27,622 nucleotides of DNA from Nephromyces sp. MM_2019 (GCA_015657535.1 JADHZB010001972.1:7272-34893); one strand, 5' to 3'. Positions 16,913-26,736 are shown, counted from the first letter of the stretch. Numbers and translations: made by a program. Notes: generated from the sequence alone by a model not told the origin.

Positions 16913-19900
16913 TTATCTATAAAAAGGATTAATTAAAAAAGATTCTATATTTAAAGCTAACCCTTTAATTTCATTTAAAACTAAACGAAAGGATTCAGAA
17001 ATAGTTGTTAAAATTAAAGATTTATTATATAATAAATTATCTTGAATATTAAGTCTAGACTCAATATCATCTGATTTAATATTTAATAATTCTCTTAAAT
17101 TATAAGCAGATCCAAAAGCTTCTAAAGCCCAAACTTCCATTTCACCAAATCTTTGACCTCCTTTTTTAGATCGACCTTTAATAGGTTGTTGTGTTATTTC
17201 TGAATAAGGTCCTATAGTTCTATAATGTATTTTATTTTTAACCATATGAATTAATTTTGTATATAAAGAACAACCAAATAATGTAGATCCTTTTAGTTTA
17301 TAACCAGTACGACCATCTAAAAGAGATATTTTACCTGGTAAATAAGGATTTAAAATAGAAGAAATACCAGATTTTAAATTAATTTGTTTTAAATTATTAT
17401 ATCAAAATGATTTTATTAAATTAAAATTATATTTTTCATTAATATTTTTATCTATTAATAATCTTTTATCAAGATAAAAACAACTAATACCAAATAAAGC
17501 TTCAAATAATTGTCCTAAATTCATTCTAGAAGGTATTCCTAAAGAACCTGTAATAATATCAGGTTTTAAAAAATCTTTTGTATAAGGTAAATCTACTTTA
17601 TTAGCTATAAATGAAATAACTCCTTTATTTCCATATCTACCTCAAATTTTATCTCCTATTTCTAATAATCTTTGTTTTATTATAATTATTCTAATTTTTA
17701 AAAAAATATTTTGAGAAATTAATTTTTTATCAAGAAAAAGTTCTATTTTAATTACTCTACCTGAATTTCCAGATGATATTAAAATAGATTTATCAATAAT
17801 ATTTTTTAATCTAGTACCAAATAATATAAATAAAAAATTTTTTAATGATTCTTTTTTTATATTAATATTATTTAAACTAATTTTAGAAATAATTAAATCA
17901 TTTTCTAAAACTTTAGAACCTTTTTTAATTATTCCAAAAAAATCTAAATTTCTTTTATTAAATTTACTATATTTAGGAATTTTAGAAAAAATAAATTCAG
18001 GGATTAATTTATCAAATAAAAGTAATGTTTCATATATATCCATATGTAAAGATGAAAAAACATTTTTTTCTATAAGTTGCTTATTAATAATTATAGAATC
18101 TTCATAATCATAACCTAAATAAGAACCATACATAATAAAAATATTATTACCTATACAAAATTCATTTTCAATAAAATCTTGATTAACAGCAATAATTTGT
18201 CCTCATATCACTCTTTCTCCTATCCAAATAATAGGTTTAAAATTTAAAATTATTCCTTGATTTGAAAAGTTATAATTTTTTAAAAAATAAGTAATTTCTC
18301 TATTAAATAAATCACGAATTATAATTTTATAAGAAGATATATATATAACTATACCTTCTTGAAATCAATTGATAATATTAATATTTTTTCTAGAAATTAT
18401 TTGTTCATAACCTGTAAAAATAAAAGGTTTTTGTTTATAAATTAAAGGTATAGATTGAGATTGCATTTTTGATCCTATTAAACATCTAGCAGGGTCATTA
18501 TGAAACATAAAAGGAATTAAATTTTCAGAAGGAGAAAATAAATTTTTATCATTTAAATTAAATTTAATATTAGAACTAGTAGTTTTAAAAAAACTATTTT
18601 CAATTATAGTAATAGTAAATTTATTAAAATTTAAATTTTTTCTTATAAAAAATTTATCTAGTGATAATTGTATTTTATCTTGAGATAATGAATTTAAAAA
18701 ATTAATATTAAATTTTTTATTTTCTTTATTTTTAAATTTATAAGGAGTAATTAAAATATTGTTTTTTGTTTTAATAATATTATTAGGTAATGAAACTATT
18801 AAGCCACTATTTAATCCCTCACTAGTATCAATTAAACATAATTTACTAAATTCACTATATTTAATATCTCTAATATTTAAATTTTTTTTTGAAAAAGTTT
18901 CTTTATTTAATTTTAATTTATGTATAATTTCAGATAATGAATTAATTTGATCTAAATATTGAACAAAAGGATTAATATTTAAATATTCTTTAAAATTTAA
19001 AAAATTTTTATTATTATTTATTAATTTAATTAAATTTTTACTTGTTAAATTTAAATTAAAAAATTTAATTAATTTATATTTAAATTTATTTACTTTATAT
19101 TCTAACATAAATTCAAGATTTTCAAATAATATAGTATTAAAAGATTCTATTTTTTTATATCCAAAATGATCTAAATTAATAAGTGATTTTTTTTTTAATT
19201 TTAAATCTAATAAAATATCAATAATACTAATTAAATCTTTTGATAAATAAATAGATTGATTTCTAAAATCAAAACCAAATAAATTAAATAATTTATTTTT
19301 AACTATTGAAGTTGTTAAATTAAAACAATTATTAAAATTAATTATATTATTATTAAATTTTTCAAATTCAAAATTTAAAATAAAAAATGTTAAAGAAATA
19401 TTAATAAAAAATTTAAAATATTTAAATAAATTATAAGAAATATGAATATAAGATTTAAAACTATTTTTTAATAATTGTCTAAAAATTAAAGTATTTCCAT
19501 ATTTTGAAAATTTGATTAAAGTATTATTAGTTATACCTATAAAATGAAGAAATAAAATAAAGTTAATTTTTATTTTATGTTTATTATCATATATAAAAAT
19601 TGAATTATATTTATTTATTTCTATAAATAATTGATAATAATTATTTAATTTTATACAAACTAGATAAAATATATTATTATATTTAATTTTTTTAGCAAAA
19701 TAAATACCTTCATTTCGTTTAATTTTAGATAATAAAGTTCTTTTTAATCCATTTAAAATAAAATTTTCTTGAAAATCTAATTTAGGAAATTTAATTAAAT
19801 TCAAATTAAAAATATTATATTTATTAATTTTAATTGAATAAAGTAAAACAGAAATTTTTATTTGTAAAAAAGGACTTATTTTTAATAAATTATGTTCTAA

Positions 19901-20098
19901 AGAAGAATTATTATATTTTGTTATATTAATTTGTAAACTATTCGAATAAAATAATAGTTTAAAATAATTTTTAAAAAATATTTGTTTAGGGATTAAAATA
20001 TTAATTTTTTTAATTAATTTATATTTTAAAAAATTAATATAATAACTAGATAAAATTTCAGTATTTTTTAAAGAAAAAGGTAATATAGAATAAAGCAT
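16913..20098 (-). CDS. rpoB: RNA polymerase beta subunit
   Basis: The catalytic beta subunit, 1061 residues. Seen in order: FILNGLKRTLLSKIKRNEGI then YF (compare FIINGxERVIVSQLxRSPGVxF); the rifampicin-pocket region VQYLDQINSLSEIIHKLKLN (379-398); LCLIDTSEGLNSGLI (compare ICPIETPEGPNIGLI); FHNDPARCLIGSKMQSQSIP; LGYDYEDSIIIN (compare GYNFEDAI); GDKI-UGA-GRYGNKGVIS (compare GDKxAGRHGNKGVxS); LPGKISLLDGRTGYKLKGST; and IGPYSEITQQPIKGRSKKGG then QRFGEMEVWALEAFGSAYNL. UGA is at codons 578, 632, 819 and 899. The lobe domains between about 135 and 375 are A+T-degraded. Confidence 0.97.
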
Positions 20099-20136
20099 TA
20101 AAATATGAATTTTAAATTAATTTTTATTAATTATAA

Positions 20137-20418
20137 TTAAATTTTAAAATTTTTTATTTGAGGTGAATTTAAAGATATTAAAAATTTAAGTTCATTTTTA
20201 ATTCAAATTTGATTATTATTTTTTTTAAATTGTAAAAATAAACCTTTAATTTCTTTTAATTTAAATTTTTTATTTTCATAAATTATTAAATTAAATTTTC
20301 AAGATTGATTAGATTTTAATTTAATTAAATTCAAAATATAAAATTTTAAATTAAATAAAGTTTTTTTTAATTTAAAAAATTTTATTTTATTTAATTTATA
20401 TATATAATTATTAGTCAT
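20137..20418 (-). CDS. Possible ribosomal protein L19
   Basis: A 93-residue frame with UGA at codons 40 and 72 (20301, 20205), invisible under the standard code. Its C-terminal end KLKEIKGLFLQFKKNNNQI, one UGA, then IKNELKFLISLNSPQIKNFK resembles L19 (FEGVVIxxxGxxxxxTFTVRxxxxGVxVERxFPLxSPxIxxIxV), notably the EIKG turn and the LNSPQIKNFKI end. The N terminus is basic and unconserved. It lies five bases after the upstream gene and 38 before rpoB, so it is probably real. L19 is my best reading, but another ribosomal protein is possible. Confidence 0.45.
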
Positions 20419-20423
20419 AAAAA

Positions 20424-20633
20424 TTAATTAATTATTAAAAATTTATATTTAATAAAAGAATATATACTTAAAATTCTAAATTGTTTAATAATTTTTATTA
20501 AAATATTATATTTTTTTCTATTATATTTATTTAAATTAGAATTTTTTAGTTTAAAAGATTTTGTTAAAAGTGTTTTCAAAATTATATTTTTTTTTAAAGA
20601 AAAATTATGTAAATATTTTTTATTTTCTCTCAT
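20424..20633 (-). CDS. rps18: Probable ribosomal protein S18 (small subunit)
   Basis: A 69-residue basic product with ATG one base after the sufB stop. The segment ILKTLLTKSFKLKNSNLNKY then NRKKYNILIKIIKQFRILSI and YSFIKY follows the S18 pattern (xLLxxFISxxGKIxPRRxTGLSxKxQRxLTxAIKRARxLALLPFxxK), ending at the expected point. S18 packs against S6 on the 30S platform. Length and charge fit (chloroplast S18 is 70-100 residues). The GKIxPRR motif is degraded, so this remains probable. No UGA occurs. Confidence 0.55.
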   Translation of the reverse strand: MRENKKYLHNFSLKKNIILKTLLTKSFKLKNSNLNKYNRKKYNILIKIIKQFRILSIYSFIKYKFLIIN

Positions 20634-20634
20634 T

Positions 20635-22050
20635 TTAACCTAAAGATTCTTCAGTTCTTAATGAAATTAATAAAGGTACTTCTGCTCCGAATTCAATTGG
20701 TAAATTTTCACAAATATTAAAACAAAATCCATAAATTAAAAGTGTAATTGCTTTTTTTAATGTAATACCTCTTTGTAATAATAAAAATAAATATTCTTCA
20801 TCAAGTTTTGAAATAGTTGCTTCTTGTTTAATTATAGCTGTAAAATTAAAAATTTTTGTATATGGAATTGTAGAAGTTAAAGCTTCAGACCCTATTAAAA
20901 GAGAATCTCATTCAGTTTGATTTATTGAATTAAAAGCTTTAATTCCTATTTCAACTAAACCTCTATAAATATTTAAAGATGAGTTTAATGAAATACTTTT
21001 AGAAATAATTTTACTTTTTGTATTAGATCCAAAATGAAACATTTTACCCCCAGTATCAGCTTCTTGAAAACCTGATAATAAAGATACAGAATAAAATTCA
21101 CTAGAGGAATTAAAACCTAATAAAATTGTTGAAGGATATTTCCAAGTTAAAGCAGATCCCATTTCAATTTGAGTCCATTCTAATCTAGAATTTTCCATAC
21201 AAACACCTCTTTTAGTTGTTAAATTATATAAACCACCTTCACCAATTTGATTTCCTCTATACCAATTTTGTATAGTAGAATATTTTACAATGCTTTGATT
21301 TTTTCAAATAATTTCTACAACAGCAACATGTAATTGTGATTCATTATAAAAAGGTGCTGTACAACCTTCTAAATAAGTTACTTTGGAATTATTAGCTGCT
21401 ATAATTAAAGTTCGTTCAAATTGAGCAAAATTTTCAGAATTTGTTCTAAAATATGTAGATAAATCAAATTCACAATAAGTATCTTTTGGTATATAACAAA
21501 AAGAACCTTCACTAAAAACTATAGAATTTAAAGCTGAAAAAAAATTATCCCCTATAGATATAATAGTTCCTAAATAACGTTTAATTAAATATGAATATTT
21601 TTTTATAACTTCAAATAAAGGTAAAAAAAGTATTCCAGATTTTAATAAAAATGGAGTTATAGTACTTATAATTGAAATACTATCAAAAACAATATCCATT
21701 GCTACATTAGTTATATTATTTTTATTTTCCATAGATAATCCTAATTTTTCAAATGTATTTTCTAATTTATTTTTAATAACTTTATTTGAAATATTTAAAG
21801 GAGCTGAATAATAAAAAATTTTATCATAATTTATATCAGGATTTTCAAAAAAACACCAATCCGGTTGTCTTAATGTTTTTAATTTATATAAAGCTTCAAT
21901 TCTAAATTTTTGAATAAAAATAGGTTCTTTTAATTTATATATAATTTTTTTTATTGTAAAAAAATTTAAACCTCCTTTAATTTGTTCACTTTTAATATTT
22001 GTTTTAAAACCATATTTATAAGGTTTATTTAATAATTGTTTAAAATTCAT
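20635..22050 (-). CDS. sufB: Fe-S cluster scaffold protein SufB (ycf24)
   Basis: SufB works with SufC and SufD to build Fe-S clusters for apicoplast enzymes such as IspG and IspH. The 471-residue product has RQPDWCFFENPDINYDKIFY then YSAP, VFSEGSFCYIPKDTYCEFDL, YLEGCTAPFYNESQLHVAVV (Cys230), KYSTIQNWYRG, GGLYNLTTKRGVC, LEWTQIEMGSALTWKYPS and the C-terminal LLLQRGITLKKAITLLIYGF. UGA is read at codon 249 (21306) and codon 381 (20910). The latter is in TE-UGA-DSLLIG, aligning with E. coli Cys405 of TQCDSMLIG. The EHEAT segment (Glu432, His433 in E. coli) reads KQEAT here. It heads the rpo block. Confidence 0.97.
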
Positions 22051-22058
22051 TAATAATA

Positions 22059-22172
22059 TTAAAAAAGAAATTTATTTTTATAATTAAATAAAATTTTAGA
22101 ATAAAATCCTGGTAAAAAAGAAATACCTAAAGTTTTTAAAATTTTAACTTTTGGACCTAAATATTTAACCAT
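22059..22172 (-). pseudogene. rps4: Truncated 5' end of rps4 at the inverted-repeat border
   Basis: A 37-codon frame beginning MVKYLGPKVKILKTLGISFL then PGFYSK, a clear S4 N terminus (compare MSRYRGPRVKIIRRLGxLPGLTxK), after which similarity stops and UAA follows. S4 normally has about 200 residues. The fragment lies downstream of LSU and trnT in the same direction, where apicoplasts carry rps4, and ends eight bases before sufB. The simplest explanation is that the inverted repeat includes the start of rps4 and this arm carries only the copied end; the intact gene would border the other arm, outside the window. Confidence 0.75.
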
Positions 22173-22230
22173 TTTTTAATTAGTATTTTAAAATTTTATT
22201 ATAAATTATTAAATATTATTTAAAATAGTA

Positions 22231-22302
22231 GCTAGTGAAGAGATTCGAACCCACAACCAACTGATTACAAGTCAGCTGCTCTACCTATTGAGCTACACTA
22301 GC
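22231..22302 (-). tRNA. trnT: tRNA-Thr (UGU)
   Basis: A minus-strand cloverleaf with acceptor GCTAGTG/CACTAGC, D stem GCTC/GAGC, anticodon stem GCTGA/TCAGT around loop CTTGTAA (anticodon TGT), and T-arm loop TTCGAAT. It lies between the LSU 3' end and the rps4 fragment, inside the repeat. Confidence 0.95.
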
Positions 22303-22319
22303 TTTTAAAAAAGTTCAAT

Positions 22320-23232
22320 TTACTCGAATTATTAGGATAATTAACTAAATATATTACTAAACTTATATATATTTATCTATTTAACAGTTAATCTTACTGA
22401 ATTCTTACTCGTTTTTAAAATTTTAAAAATCGACAAAGAACATTTATCTTAAGATATTTTTCCCACTTAGATGCTTTCAGTGGTTAAATTTTTTATATTT
22501 ATACTTAGCTTCTCAGCTTATACTCTTGGCAGAATAACTGATACACCATAGGTATAATTTCTTTGATCCTCTCGTACTAAAAGAAAATCTTTCAATGTTC
22601 TAACGACTACACCGGATACGGACCGAACTGTCTTACGACGTTCTGAACCCAGCTCACGTGCCGCTTTAATGGGCGAACAGACCAACCCTTGGAACATACT
22701 ACTGCTCCAGGATGCGACAAGCCGACATCGAGGTGCCAAACCTCCCTATTAATAAGAACTCTCAAGGGAGATCAGCCTGTTATCCCTAGAGTAACTTTTA
22801 TCCGTTAAGCAATAACATTACCACTTAATATTATTGGATCACTAAAACCGACTTTCGTCCCTGTTAGATCTATATATCAAACAGTCAAGCTTATTTATGC
22901 TTTTATACTTTAATTAAAAACCTTTGTAAATACCTCCGTTACTATTTAGGAGGTGACCGCCCCAGTCAAACTACCAACTTAAAACTGTCTAAAAATTGGT
23001 TTACAAAATTTTTATTAGAATTTAAATTTTAAAAGAGTGGTATCTCAAAAATGATTCTTTTATTTCCTAAAAAATAAATTCTTTATCTCCCACTTATTCT
23101 GCGCAATCTATTTTAAAATTCAATTTCAAGTTATAGTAAAGCTTCATAGGGTCTTTCTGTCCTGATGTAGTAAGTCCGCATCTTCACAGACATTTTTATT
23201 TCACCGAGTCTCTCTCAAAGACAGTACCCAAG

Positions 23233-23304
<72 letters not shown>

Positions 23305-24656
23305 AGCCGCCGTTTACCGGGGCTTAAAAAAAAGAATTTAATTTTTTCTTATTTTTTTAACCTATCGGCACTGGGCAGGCGTCAGTTTCCTTACATGATT
23401 TTTCAACTTAGCGGAAACCTGTGTTTTTGATAAACAGTCGCTCGGGTCTATTTTTTGCAACCTTTTTCTAATATTTAATTAAAATAAGGTATCCTTTATC
23501 CAGAAGTTACAGGATTAATTTGCCGAGTTCCTTAGAGAGAGTTTTCTCGTCTCCTACGTACATTTATACTTACCTACTTGTGTCAGTTTACGGTACGAGC
23601 ATATCTATTTTTACGCACATAAAATTTTTCTTGAAATTTTAAATATATCAAATAATTAAGATAACCAATACTTAATTAGTAATTTAAAATTTGTCATTTA
23701 TTGCAAAATAAATATGGTATAGAAATATTAATCTATTTTCCATCAATTACACTATACATCTTATTTTAGGTCTCGACTAACCCTGCGTAGAAAAACTGTA
23801 ACACAGGAAACCTTAAGTTTTAGGAGTATCAGATTTAAACTGATAATTTCGTTACTTAAACCGATATTCTCACTTCTACTTCGTTCACTTAAATTTTCAT
23901 TTAAATTTTATTCTAAGGTAGAACGCTCCCCTACCGATTTTTTTATAATCTCATAGCTTCGGTATATTGTTTATTCCCTAAAATTTTCGGCACAAAATCA
24001 CTAAACCAATGAGCTATTACGCACTCTTTAAAGGATTGCTGCTTCTAAGCCAACCTACTGGCTGTCTTTATAATTTTACTTCCTTTTTAACTTAACAATA
24101 TTTAAGGACCTTAACTTATGATCTGGGTTGTTTCCCTTTTGACTTTAAGAGATTACCCCTTAAGTCTCACTTGTTGAAAAAATAATATAACATAATAGTA
24201 TTCATAGTTTGAATAAATTAAATACTAATTAAAAATTAGCTTAAATTTAAACAGTGCTTTACCCCTAAAAATTTCTATCAACAGCTGTACTTAAATACAT
24301 TTCGGGGAGAACCAGCTAGCTCCGAATTCGTTTGGCATTTCACCGCTAACCATACCTCTTTTGATAATTTTGCAATATTAATCAATTTAGACCTTCACTT
24401 AGTTTAATCTAAGTTTCATCTTGGATATAGTTAGATCATTCGGATTCGGGTCCATAGTAGTAAACTTATTATAATGCTTAATCTTTAAATTAGCTCGCTT
24501 TCACTCTGGCTCCGTTTTTTCCTTAACCAAAGCTTACCTCTTACTATGACTCATCGGCTCCTTCTTCAACAGGCACACAGTTAGATTCAAAATAATCCTT
24601 CTATTACACATAAGCTTTTTTTTAAAAGGTTTTAAGTTCTATTTCACTCCCCTTAC

Positions 24657-24688
<32 letters not shown>

Positions 24689-25090
24689 TAAGTTTACTAT
24701 CGGTTACTCATTAGTATTAAGTCTGACGAGGTGGTCCTCGTTAATTCAAACGGAATTTGAAATTTCCATTTTACTTAAATTTAAAAAATTTGTATTTAAT
24801 TAAGACTATAAATTAATAATAATTTATTGTTTTTTCCTTTTCGTTCACCACTACTTAGAAAATCGTTGTTACTTTTTTTTCCTCTAGGTACTAAGATGTT
24901 TCAGTTCCCTAGGTTAACTTTTTAATAAATATATAATTTTTTATTAAAAATTAAAAGGTTAAATCCTATTCGGAAAACTTCAATTTATTTATTTAAGTCT
25001 TTATTAAATGAAGCATTTCGTTGACTAATACGTCCTTCTTCGTCTATGAGTACCAAGGTTTTCACCTTTAGCTTTTAAAATTTATTGAAC
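22320..25090 (-). rRNA. rrl: Large subunit (23S-type) ribosomal RNA
   Basis: About 2.77 kb on the minus strand. Landmarks on the plus strand, reverse complemented: sarcin-ricin loop AGTACGAGAGGATCAAAG near 22561-22578; the peptidyl-transferase strand GGACAGAAAGACCC near 23149-23162; the helix 69-71 region near 23250-23285; and a 5' domain with AGACGAAGAAGGACG near 25030-25046. The A2058 equivalent (plus-strand T at 23156) is A, the macrolide/lincosamide-sensitive base. Ends are estimated by alignment from memory and may be off by 10-20 bases. It is transcribed away from the SSU gene, with the tRNA cluster between the two 5' ends. Confidence 0.95.
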
Positions 25091-25146
25091 TTATTTAAAT
25101 TAAAATTATTTTTTTCTTTCTAGAACTAACTTAAGAAATTTTATAA
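25091..25146. other. Spacer between LSU 5' end and trnfM
   Basis: A+T-rich spacer with no ORF and no tRNA. The LSU promoter and leader should lie here or in the tRNA cluster, but I see no convincing -35/-10 pair that stands out from the background. Confidence 0.4.
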
Positions 25147-25219
25147 AACGGAAAATGGATTTGAACCATTGTTCTTCGGATCATGAGCCCGATGAGTTAC
25201 CTAACTACTCTATTCCGTA
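25147..25219 (-). tRNA. trnfM: Initiator tRNA-Met (CAU)
   Basis: A minus-strand cloverleaf with acceptor TACGGAA/TTCCGTT, where only the first pair (U1-U72) is mismatched, D stem GAGT/ACTC, anticodon stem TCGGG/TCCGA around loop CTCATGA, and T arm AATGG-TTCAAAT-CCATT. The unpaired 1:72, the A11:U24 pair and the G-rich anticodon stem are initiator hallmarks. Confidence 0.88.
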
Positions 25220-25228
25220 TATATTTTT

Positions 25229-25301
25229 AGACTCGAAGGGATTCGAACCCATGTCATTGTAGTCCGTAGCTACAAACTCTAATCCACTGAGATACGAGTC
25301 T
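25229..25301 (-). tRNA. trnR: tRNA-Arg (ACG)
   Basis: A minus-strand cloverleaf with acceptor AGACTCG/CGAGTCT, anticodon stem TGTAG/CTACA around loop CTACGGA (anticodon ACG), and T arm ATGGG-TTCGAAT-CCCTT containing a U-U opposition at 50:64. A34 is presumably modified to inosine to read CGN. Confidence 0.92.
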
Positions 25302-25325
25302 TATTATTTTTTATTTTAAAATAAA

Positions 25326-25396
25326 AAGTAGTTAGCTTAGAGGTAAAGTACCTGCTTTACAAGCAGAAGATTATTGGTTCGAATCCAATACTACTT
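25326..25396 (+). tRNA. trnV: tRNA-Val (UAC)
   Basis: A cloverleaf with acceptor AAGTAGT/ACTACTT, anticodon stem CCTGC/GCAGA around loop TTTACAA (anticodon TAC), and T arm ATTGG-TTCGAAT-CCAAT. Confidence 0.93.
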
Positions 25397-25412
25397 AATT
25401 TAATTATAAAAA

Positions 25413-25484
25413 GGATCTTTCGTCTAAAGGATTAGGACATAAACCTTCTAAGTTTAGAATGTAGGTTCAATTCCTACAAGGTCT
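25413..25484 (+). tRNA. trnE: tRNA-Glu (UUC)
   Basis: A cloverleaf with acceptor GGATCTT/AAGGTCT (wobbles at 1:72 and 4:69), anticodon stem TAAAC/GTTTA around loop CTTCTAA (anticodon TTC), and T arm GTAGG-TTCAATT-CCTAC. Confidence 0.92.
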
Positions 25485-25492
25485 ATAAAAAA

Positions 25493-25572
25493 ACGAATGT
25501 GGCGAAAGTGGTATACGCATTAGATTTAGAATCTAATATATTAATTATGAGAGTTCAAATCTCTCCATTCGT
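25493..25572 (+). tRNA. trnL: tRNA-Leu (UAG)
   Basis: An 80-base class II tRNA with acceptor ACGAATG/CATTCGT, anticodon stem TTAGA/TCTAA around loop TTTAGAA (anticodon TAG, reading CUN), and an extended variable arm. No intron is present. Confidence 0.93.
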
Positions 25573-25579
25573 AAAAATC

Positions 25580-25651
25580 TCTTCAAGTTGGATTTGAACC
25601 AACGATATTTCGGTTAACAGCCGAATGCTTTAACCACTAAGCTATTGAAGA
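25580..25651 (-). tRNA. trnN: tRNA-Asn (GUU)
   Basis: A minus-strand cloverleaf with acceptor TCTTCAA/TTGAAGA, D stem GCTT/AAGC, anticodon stem TTCGG/CCGAA around loop CTGTTAA (anticodon GTT), and T arm GTTGG-TTCAAAT-CCAAC. Confidence 0.94.
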
Positions 25652-25677
25652 TTAAAATTATATATTTTTATTTAAAA

Positions 25678-25751
25678 GGGGATATAACTCAAATTAGGTA
25701 GAGTACTTTTCTTGCAAGATTGTAGTTAGCGGTTCAAATCCGCTTATCTCC
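25678..25751 (+). tRNA. trnA: tRNA-Ala (UGC)
   Basis: A cloverleaf with acceptor GGGGATA/TATCTCC, D stem ACTC/GAGT, T arm AGCGG-TTCAAAT-CCGCT and anticodon loop CTTGCAA (anticodon TGC). The anticodon stem CTTTT/GATTG has two adjacent U-U oppositions (28:42, 29:41), unusual for an otherwise well-formed tRNA. It precedes the SSU gene by about 50 bases. Confidence 0.9.
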
Positions 25752-25800
25752 ATTTAAATAGAAATTTTTCTTAAACGTATAAATTAATATATTTTCTGGA

Positions 25801-26700
25801 TATTTTAAGAGTTTGATCCTGGCTCAGGATGAACGCGAAAGGCGCACTTAACACATGCAAGTTGAATGTAAATAAAAGTTTTTTTTACATAGCGAACAGG
25901 TGAGTATAATATAAAAATTAAAATTTAGATTAGAATTATAACAAAAAGAGATTTTTGGTAATATCTGATATATGCAATTTAAAGTAGTGTTTAAAAAGGT
26001 AATTTACCGTCTATAAATAAATTTATGTCTGATTAGCTAGTTGGTAAAAGTATAAGCTTACCAAGGCGAAGATCAGTAGTTGGTCTGAGAGGATGATCAG
26101 CCACATTGGGATTGAAATAAGGCTCAAACTCCTAAGGGAGGCAGCAGTGAGGAATTTTCTGCAATAAGCGCAAGCTTGACAGAGTGACGTCACGTGAAGG
26201 ATTAAGGCTTATTTAGTTGTAAACTTCTTTTACCTTAATTTTTGAATATTGACAAAAAGGTTAAAAAGTATCGGCTAACTTCGTGCCAGCAGCCGCGGTA
26301 ATACGGGGGATACAGGCGTTATCCGGAATTACTGGGCGTAAAGAGTCTGTAGGTTGTTTTATATGTCTTATAAATAAATTATGGGTTTAAATTCATTAAA
26401 TTTAAAGAAACTATAAAACTAGAGTGTAATAGAGGTAAGAGGAATTTCTTAAGTAATGGTGAAATATGAAGATATAAGAGAGAAGGCCATAGGCGTAAGC
26501 ATCTTACTGGATTATTTTCTGAACTGACACTAAGAGACGAAAGTTAAGGTAGCAAATGGGATTAGATACCCCAGTAGTCTTAACTGTAAACTATGAATAC
26601 TCGGTATTTTTTATAAAAATAATACCTTAGCTAACGCGTTAAGTATTCCGCCTGAGAAGTACGCTCGCAAGAGTAAAACTCAAAGGAATTGACGGGGGCT

Positions 26701-26736
<36 letters not shown>

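Noticed and set aside
18759..18950. 63-codon ORF on the plus strand
   Set aside because: It is antisense to the conserved core of rpoB and has no independent support.
637..22050. Widespread pseudogenes caused by in-frame stop codons
   Set aside because: All internal stops are UGA and conserved domains continue in frame past each one; true ends are UAA or UAG. This is a code change, not decay.
22051..22058. Promoter for sufB and the rpo block upstream of the sufB ATG
   Set aside because: Only eight bases separate the rps4 fragment from sufB, and -10-like A+T boxes occur everywhere in this composition, so no promoter can be supported.
22518..22739. 73-codon ORF on the minus strand
   Set aside because: It lies wholly inside the 3' domain of LSU rRNA, over conserved rRNA sequence including the sarcin-ricin loop region; it is a chance frame.
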